The notes beneath the pieces are model-generated. The model had not been told where the DNA came from and did no database searches. It saw only the letters and a list, made by a program, of their open reading frames with translations. 9,399 nucleotides of DNA, from positions 1 through 9,399 of the forward strand of contig JAITAN010000155.1 of NCBI GenBank assembly GCA_031284105.1. Direction: 5' to 3'. The stretch is from Treponema sp. (lineage in GTDB: Bacteria; Spirochaetota; Spirochaetia; Treponematales; Breznakiellaceae). The translations under genes were made by a program, and so were the position numbers. Below, in pieces: positions 5,280-9,399 of this stretch; position 1 is the stretch's first letter, and each line of letters begins with the position of its first letter.

Positions 5280-6751
5280 GTCTTTTTCTGCTCTATTCTT
5301 TCTTATTAGATTTCGCTCTGTTTGCCCAAGAGGAGCCTGCCGGCGCGCCGGCGGCCGATCCGCCGAAAGATGCGGAAACCGTAGAAGCGATGGATGACCA
5401 GACGGATGCGGACTGGCTTGAAATAACCTTCTCATCCCCCACGCTTATCCGCAATATCCCATGGACCATCACCTTTCTGGTGGATTACCCCAACCCGTCC
5501 GGCGTCTTTGTAAACCCGCCTGAATTTCCGAAAGAGCTTATACTTGAAGAAGTGCGGGTCGAACCCCGCCTTGTTACCAATGCGGACGGTGAGCGGCGAT
5601 CGGCCATACAATTCACCTTTATTCCCCAAAGCGCCGCTCAACTACTCATCGACCCCTTTGAAGTGGGGACGCCGCAAAGGAGTACCGTTACCGAAAGAAT
5701 CCCTATTACCATCACGGGTTCCGGCGTCCGTACCGGAAGCCGCCGTCCGTATTTTACGTGGGAGCGTGAAAAGGACGAACTCAAAATCGGGGAACGCGGC
5801 GAGCTTTTCTTGAAACTTTTGGATTGGGATACCGGAAAAAAACGTCCACAGAATGTTTTCCTCTTTGATATACCGGAACTTGCTATTTTGGAGGAACACC
5901 CCCTCACACCCGCTGAAGCGGCTCGAAATATCGTACTGCATCTTACCCTTATTCCGCTTGAAGGCTCTGAAATAACGATCAACCGGTACCGTTTTCAGCA
6001 CGAAGGCTATACGCTTGACATTCCCCCGCTCCGCTTAAAAGTCCACCCAAAGGAGGATGGATCAGGCGGTACCCATACAACGCGGTACGATGCGCCGCAT
6101 ACAGACGGAGAAAACGCCGCGCCTGCCTCGACAGAGAATGACGCGGCGTTTATCACTTTTGTTCCAAAATTCTTTAGCGATACGCGTACCCTGTCGCCTG
6201 TCTTAACAAAAAGAGTAAAACTATTCGAGACGGACGCCCTTGTACATGATGTAAGATCCCTATGGCAGAAAAGGCAGACAGCCGAGGCGCTCGCCCTTAT
6301 ACGCACAATAGAGCGGGATCACACGTTTGGACCCGTTTTTGTAAGCGGTAGGCAGGAACTGGAACAATATGTTGCCCTTGAACCCATTCATAATGAAACA
6401 TGGATTCCCAAAAAGCTGTGCCTGATCCTCTTTGTATGTATCCTTGCATCGCTTTTGTTTTTTATAGTGATTGGTGTTATCAGTAAAAAATGGAAAAGGA
6501 TTCCTATTATTGTTATGTCTTTCCTACTACCGGCGCTTTTTTTTGCCTTTACCGGTATACTACAACCCCCAAAAGCCGTACTGCGTACCGCCGATGCTTT
6601 TTATGTGCCGGAGCCGAATGGTGAAATACAGAACCATTTTAATGAAGGGCAGTGCGTCTTTGTCCGATCAGTTTCAGGTGATTGGGCGTTTGTCGAAACG
6701 CTTGATAACCGGACCGGCTGGGTCAGGATCGAGGATGCAGTATTTTATTAA
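5225..6751 (+). CDS. BatD-like membrane protein with C-terminal SH3b domain
   Basis: The 508-residue product has an N-terminal signal sequence (RRRFRSRTR, hydrophobic 17-34, likely cleaved near AQ 34-35). An extracytoplasmic region follows (about 60-390) with beta-rich segments such as WTITFLVDYP (80-89) and ITITGSGV, spaced like the repeated domains of BatD proteins. Transmembrane helices lie at about 398-419 and 427-446. The C-terminus (about 451-508, AVLRTADAFYVPEP ... GDWAFVETLDNRTGWVR) looks like a bacterial SH3 domain, of the sort found at the end of BatE in Bacteroides. The start at 5225 has AGGAG (5212-5216) 8 nt upstream and lies inside the TPR gene. BatD belongs to an envelope complex with von Willebrand proteins BatA and BatB, whose molecular role is poorly known. 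Those partners are absent from the window. Membrane topology and SH3b are clear; BatD identity is moderate. Confidence 0.7.
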   Translation: MEKQRMDRRRFRSRTRLLGLFLLYSFLLDFALFAQEEPAGAPAADPPKDAETVEAMDDQTDADWLEITFSSPTLIRNIPWTITFLVDYPNPSGVFVNPPEFPKELILEEVRVEPRLVTNADGERRSAIQFTFIPQSAAQLLIDPFEVGTPQRSTVTERIPITITGSGVRTGSRRPYFTWEREKDELKIGERGELFLKLLDWDTGKKRPQNVFLFDIPELAILEEHPLTPAEAARNIVLHLTLIPLEGSEITINRYRFQHEGYTLDIPPLRLKVHPKEDGSGGTHTTRYDAPHTDGENAAPASTENDAAFITFVPKFFSDTRTLSPVLTKRVKLFETDALVHDVRSLWQKRQTAEALALIRTIERDHTFGPVFVSGRQELEQYVALEPIHNETWIPKKLCLILFVCILASLLFFIVIGVISKKWKRIPIIVMSFLLPALFFAFTGILQPPKAVLRTADAFYVPEPNGEIQNHFNEGQCVFVRSVSGDWAFVETLDNRTGWVRIEDAVFY

Positions 6752-6789
6752 GGGTGGGAAGCGGTGGCGGGAAGGAATATTGTAAGAAT

Positions 6790-7353
6790 ATGGATTTTGG
6801 CGATATTCTTGATGCATGGGAAAGACAGGCCGCTATACCGCAGGGAGAACGGAAAAGACGGAAGAAAAAAGCTCTCCATAAAGAAAAGACGGAAGAAAAA
6901 AGCGTAGATAATGATAAAAAAAGAAAAAGAACGAAAGTTCCTTCAGATGGGAAACCTGTGCAGCCTTCGGCGAATACACCTCATGACATACTTTCCGCAT
7001 GGCTTGATACGCATGAAATTTACGACAAAGATGCGGATAAAAAAGCACTCTACTCAACTTCTGAAAATCGCGCCCGTCTCCTCCGCAAAGAACCGGATGC
7101 CTTCATCGACCTTCACAACCTTACTCAGGATAGGGCATGGGAAGCGCTTGAATCTTTCTTTCAAGAATGTTCGGTACAGGAACTCGAAAAAGTACTTATC
7201 ATACATGGAAAAGGAAATCACTCCGACGGCGAATCGGTCTTAAAGCATCTTGTACAAAAATTTATTGAAAAAAATCCTCTTGCCGGAGAAAGCGGGCATA
7301 ACCCTGCAAAAACCGGCGGATCAGGGGTAACATGGGTTATTCTGAAAAGATAA
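6790..7353 (+). CDS. Smr-domain protein
   Basis: From the ATG at 6790 the product has 187 residues. A Lys/Arg-rich, low-complexity linker (about 20-60) precedes a C-terminal Smr (MutS2-related) domain at about 103-187, with IDLHN (106-110) in place of the usual LDLHG and a typical IIHGKG (137-142). Smr domains are nucleic-acid-binding or nicking modules; which role applies here is unknown. A short motif occurs twice, GDILDAW (4-10) and HDILSAW (65-71), one on each side of the basic linker. A longer GTG start at 6754 is possible, but the MDFGDILDAW opening looks natural. The ribosome site AAGGA (6773-6776 region) is 13 nt away, which is long. The gene begins 38 nt after the BatD-like stop and probably belongs to that operon. 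It is convergent with infA. Confidence 0.82.
   Translation: MDFGDILDAWERQAAIPQGERKRRKKKALHKEKTEEKSVDNDKKRKRTKVPSDGKPVQPSANTPHDILSAWLDTHEIYDKDADKKALYSTSENRARLLRKEPDAFIDLHNLTQDRAWEALESFFQECSVQELEKVLIIHGKGNHSDGESVLKHLVQKFIEKNPLAGESGHNPAKTGGSGVTWVILKR
6852..6903 (+). repeat. 21-nt perfect direct repeat within the Smr gene
   Basis: The same purine-rich 21 nt (beginning GAAAAGACGG, ending AAAAAAGC) occurs at 6852-6872 and 6883-6903. The offset of 31 bp is not a multiple of three, so copy one is read as part of RKRRKKKA and copy two as EKTEEKS. Both lie in the basic linker of the Smr protein. Confidence 0.9.
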
Positions 7354-7375
7354 GATTATGCTTACTCTGTTTAAG

Positions 7376-7600
7376 CTACCGTTCACGGTAAATGATGCGT
7401 CCTCTGCTCAGATCATACGGTGAGAGCGCAATCTTTACTCTGTCGCCCGGTACGATGCGAATATAATGCTTACGCATTTTTCCTGAAAGGTGGGCAAGTA
7501 TGAGATGACCGTTCTGGTTGTCCAGTTCTACCCTGAACATGGTATTGGGAAGCGCTTCTCTGACAACGCCCTCTACTTCAATAGCTTCTTCTTTAGCCAC
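7376..7600 (-). CDS. infA: Translation initiation factor IF-1
   Basis: The minus-strand product is 74 residues, the usual size of IF-1, an OB-fold protein that binds the ribosomal A site during initiation. Diagnostic stretches are EVEGVVREALPNTMFRVEL (about 8-26), HLILAHLSGKMRKHYIRI (about 32-49), GDRVKIALSPYDLSRGRI (about 52-69) and the basic ending YRER. The start codon is GTG at 7600, with AAGGAG (complement of 7606-7611) 5 nt upstream, a strong site. The gene stands alone: it converges with the Smr gene over a 22-bp gap with no clear terminator and diverges from gatC over 135 bp. A TATACT (complement of 7614-7619) and a TTGACT (complement of 7641-7646) lie upstream, but their 21-nt spacing is too long for a confident promoter call. 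Confidence 0.97.
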   Translation of the reverse strand: MAKEEAIEVEGVVREALPNTMFRVELDNQNGHLILAHLSGKMRKHYIRIVPGDRVKIALSPYDLSRGRIIYRER

Positions 7601-7700
7601 AATAACTCCTTGTAGTATACTAATAGAAAAACAATGAAAAAGTCAAGGCTCATCAAAGGCAGGCTTGTGCTTGTTAAAAACCTCTCTCATATCCGCTCTC

Positions 7701-7729
7701 TTGACATGCTCTCCTTTATTATGCAGAAT
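7701..7729 (+). promoter_or_regulatory. Candidate promoter of gatCA
   Basis: A perfect TTGACA (7701-7706) is followed 17 nt later by CAGAAT (7724-7729, 4 of 6). Transcription would start at about 7736, exactly at the gatC ATG. The better-looking TATTAT (7717-7722) is only 10 nt from the -35 box, too close. With either -10 box the leader would be at most about 7 nt. Confidence 0.5.
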
Positions 7730-7735
7730 TAACCC

Positions 7736-8077
7736 ATGAAAATAGAAGATTTACAAGAAACAGCCGCGCTTGCACATCTCAACCTGAAAGATGAGGAACT
7801 CAAAGCGGCGTTTCCGGCATTTGAACAGATGCTTGGTTTCTTTGCCGCGATGCAGGCTGCCGATAACGATACCGAAGCCTTCTCCGCTTCCATTGCCGGG
7901 CTTTCCCATCAGACGCATACCGTTGGGTCGGATTTTTTCCGCCAGGATACTGCGCCGGATCTCGGCGCTAAAGGCGTATCTAAAGAACAGGGCGGGGCGA
8001 TCTTTGACAACGAGTCGCTGATAAACAACGCGGGAGAGCGGGACGGTAGATTTATTGTGATACCAAATGTCTTGTAA
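7736..8077 (+). CDS. gatC: Asp-tRNA(Asn)/Glu-tRNA(Gln) amidotransferase subunit C
   Basis: GatC is the small subunit that wraps around GatA and GatB and stabilises the GatCAB complex, which converts misacylated Glu-tRNA(Gln) or Asp-tRNA(Asn) to the amidated form. The 113-residue product has the family opening MKIEDLQETAALAHLNLKDEE, the FEQMLGFFAAMQAAD helix (about 29-43) and the conserved tail NNAGERDGRFIVIPNVL. It is slightly longer than the usual ~95 residues. No Shine-Dalgarno precedes the ATG (CAGAATTAACCC), and the predicted promoter puts the transcript start at or near it, suggesting leaderless translation. gatA follows after 12 nt, preceded by AAAGGAAA. Confidence 0.95.
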   Translation: MKIEDLQETAALAHLNLKDEELKAAFPAFEQMLGFFAAMQAADNDTEAFSASIAGLSHQTHTVGSDFFRQDTAPDLGAKGVSKEQGGAIFDNESLINNAGERDGRFIVIPNVL

Positions 8078-8089
8078 AGGAAAGCGGCT

Positions 8090-9399
8090 ATGCGGAAATA
8101 TACGGAGTATTTCAAAAATTGGGAAGAGAAGATAGGCGCATTCATCGAGATCGATGAAAAAGCCATGGAACAGAGCGGGGCTAATGCCGGCAAAAAAGCC
8201 GGTGCGAGAGATTCTGTGGCCGGGCTTCCATTTGCGGTAAAGGACAATATTGCAGTAAAAGGACTATCTATAAGCTGCGCTTCAAAACTGCTGGAAAATG
8301 TCAAATCTCCCTACACCGCAACCGTAGTTGAAAAGCTGGAACTGAAGGGCGCGTGTGTGATCGGGAAAACCAACCTCGATGAATTCGGTATGGGTTCTTC
8401 GACCGACAATTCGGCGCTCAAGAAAACAAACAATCCGTGGGACACAAACAGGGTTGCAGGCGGCTCATCGGGCGGTTCTGCGGCTGCGGTTGCCGCGGGG
8501 TTGGTACCCTTTGCGCTTGGTACAGACACGGGCGGCTCCATACGTCAGCCTGCGGCGTTCTGCGGTATCGTAGGGCTAAAACCCACTTACGGAGCGGTCT
8601 CGCGTTTCGGATTAGTCGCCTATGCTTCAAGCCTCGAAGTAGCCGGCGTACTTGCCGATTCCGTTGACCGGTGCAGAACCGTGTTTTCGATCATTCGGGG
8701 CAAGGACGAGAAAGACCAAACCAGCCTTGAAGCACCTGCAAACGCGCCGGCGCCGGAAGAAAAAAACGGCAAGCTTCGGACCATCGGCGTATTGTCGGCC
8801 GCATCCATCGCCAAGGCAATTACTTCAGCGGCCGTAGGAGGCGGCGATACGGATAGCGAACGGGCGCTTCTCATTGCAGCTCAAGCCGCCGCATTGGAAG
8901 AAGAGGTACGCAAAGGCTTTGAAACGGCAAAAAAGAACCTTGCCGCCTTGGGACACACTCTTGTTGATGTGGAAATTTCCAGTCTTAAATATGGGGTTCC
9001 GGCATATTATACCATTGCCGCGGCAGAAGCAAGCGCGAATCTCGCTCGTTTTGACGGCATACGCTACGGCAAACGCCCGGATTGGGCGGAAAATCCCGAT
9101 GATCTCATCGATAAGGCGCGGGAAGCCGGTTTCGGCAGTGAGGTAAAACTTCGTATCCTGCTTGGCGCTTTTGTCCTGCGTTCCGGCTTTCAGGATCGCT
9201 ATTACCTCCGCGCCCAGCGTATCCGTGCCGGCATACGGCGAAATTTTGAATCCTTGCTCGGCAATGCGGACTACAGTACGAAAGATGACGTACCCTGCGA
9301 TGCTATCCTGCTCCCTGTGTTTCCTACCCGCGCCTTTGACCGGGGACCCTCAACTCTGTCGCCATTTGCCCAGAAAGCCGGGGATCTTTACACCTGTTG
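8090..9399 (+). CDS. gatA: Asp-tRNA(Asn)/Glu-tRNA(Gln) amidotransferase subunit A (3' end outside window)
   Basis: GatA is the glutaminase subunit of GatCAB and supplies ammonia for amidation of tRNA-bound Glu/Asp. The frame is open for 436 residues to the window edge. The amidase signature is intact: K51 in VKDNI, S126 in AGGSSGGS and nucleophile S150 in TDTGGSIRQPA, with the same Lys-Ser-Ser spacings as in Staphylococcus aureus GatA. Later family segments are RFDGIRYG (about 320-327) and EAGFGSEVKLRILLGAFVL. Oddities: the protein begins about 28 residues later than that GatA relative to the catalytic Lys; an Ala-rich stretch of roughly 25 extra residues lies at about 235-268; and the usual SLDQIGP after FGLVAYAS reads SLEVAGV. 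The ATG at 8090 has AGGA (8078-8081) 8 nt upstream and an in-frame gatC stop at 8075-8077, so the start cannot be moved upstream. gatB is not in the window. Confidence 0.95.
   Translation, partial: MRKYTEYFKNWEEKIGAFIEIDEKAMEQSGANAGKKAGARDSVAGLPFAVKDNIAVKGLSISCASKLLENVKSPYTATVVEKLELKGACVIGKTNLDEFGMGSSTDNSALKKTNNPWDTNRVAGGSSGGSAAAVAAGLVPFALGTDTGGSIRQPAAFCGIVGLKPTYGAVSRFGLVAYASSLEVAGVLADSVDRCRTVFSIIRGKDEKDQTSLEAPANAPAPEEKNGKLRTIGVLSAASIAKAITSAAVGGGDTDSERALLIAAQAAALEEEVRKGFETAKKNLAALGHTLVDVEISSLKYGVPAYYTIAAAEASANLARFDGIRYGKRPDWAENPDDLIDKAREAGFGSEVKLRILLGAFVLRSGFQDRYYLRAQRIRAGIRRNFESLLGNADYSTKDDVPCDAILLPVFPTRAFDRGPSTLSPFAQKAGDLYTC

Noticed and set aside
7377..7390. TACCGT/ACGGTA inverted repeat as a terminator between the Smr gene and infA
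   Set aside because: It lies in the infA coding end, has a 2-nt loop and lacks a T-run on either strand.

Overview
The window looks like chromosomal DNA of a spirochaete, most likely a Treponema of moderate GC content, for example from the termite-gut group. This is inferred from the gene set and the general look of the proteins; no database search was run. The gene set includes an LL-diaminopimelate aminotransferase start, an unusual malic enzyme with a GDGDCTPPGGLG-type signature, a two-subunit class I fumarase alpha chain, a Bat-like TPR/BatD pair, an Smr protein opening MDFGDILDAW, infA and gatCA.

Layout. (1) 1-211, minus strand: 5' end of dapL, leaving the window leftwards. (2) 212-1021: a long gap without an assured gene. 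It holds a tandem array of about fourteen diverged 21-bp units (core 418-711), then a GC-rich block of nested hairpins (771-906), then a near-consensus sigma-70 promoter (923-951) flanked by copies of a GCGC-rich motif. (3) 1022-4195, plus strand: an apparent C4-dicarboxylate operon made of a 16-codon leader ORF, malic enzyme, an MscS-type channel and fumarase alpha subunit. Gaps between the three main genes are 5 and 12 nt. The fumarase beta subunit is not next to it. (4) 4196-4522: a gap with a weak terminator-like hairpin and a textbook promoter. (5) 4523-7353, plus strand: a 42-codon membrane ORF starting almost at the predicted transcript 5' end, a TPR lipoprotein (BatC-like), a BatD-like membrane protein carrying a C-terminal SH3b domain, and an Smr-domain protein. 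(6) 7376-7600, minus strand: infA, convergent with the Smr gene and divergent from gatC. (7) 7736-9399, plus strand: gatC and gatA (open at the window edge), two subunits of the Asp-tRNA(Asn)/Glu-tRNA(Gln) amidotransferase.

How the genes work together. Malic enzyme (malate to pyruvate) and fumarase (malate/fumarate interconversion) act on the same metabolite pool and are co-transcribed around a mechanosensitive channel. The TPR/BatD-like pair would act at the cell envelope, but its usual BatA/BatB von Willebrand partners are absent here. IF-1 and GatCA are translation functions transcribed divergently. The least ordinary parts are the 21-bp array, the motif and hairpins in front of the malic enzyme promoter, the overlapping leader ORF, the missing fumarase beta gene, and two promoters that place the start codon at or very near the transcript 5' end.
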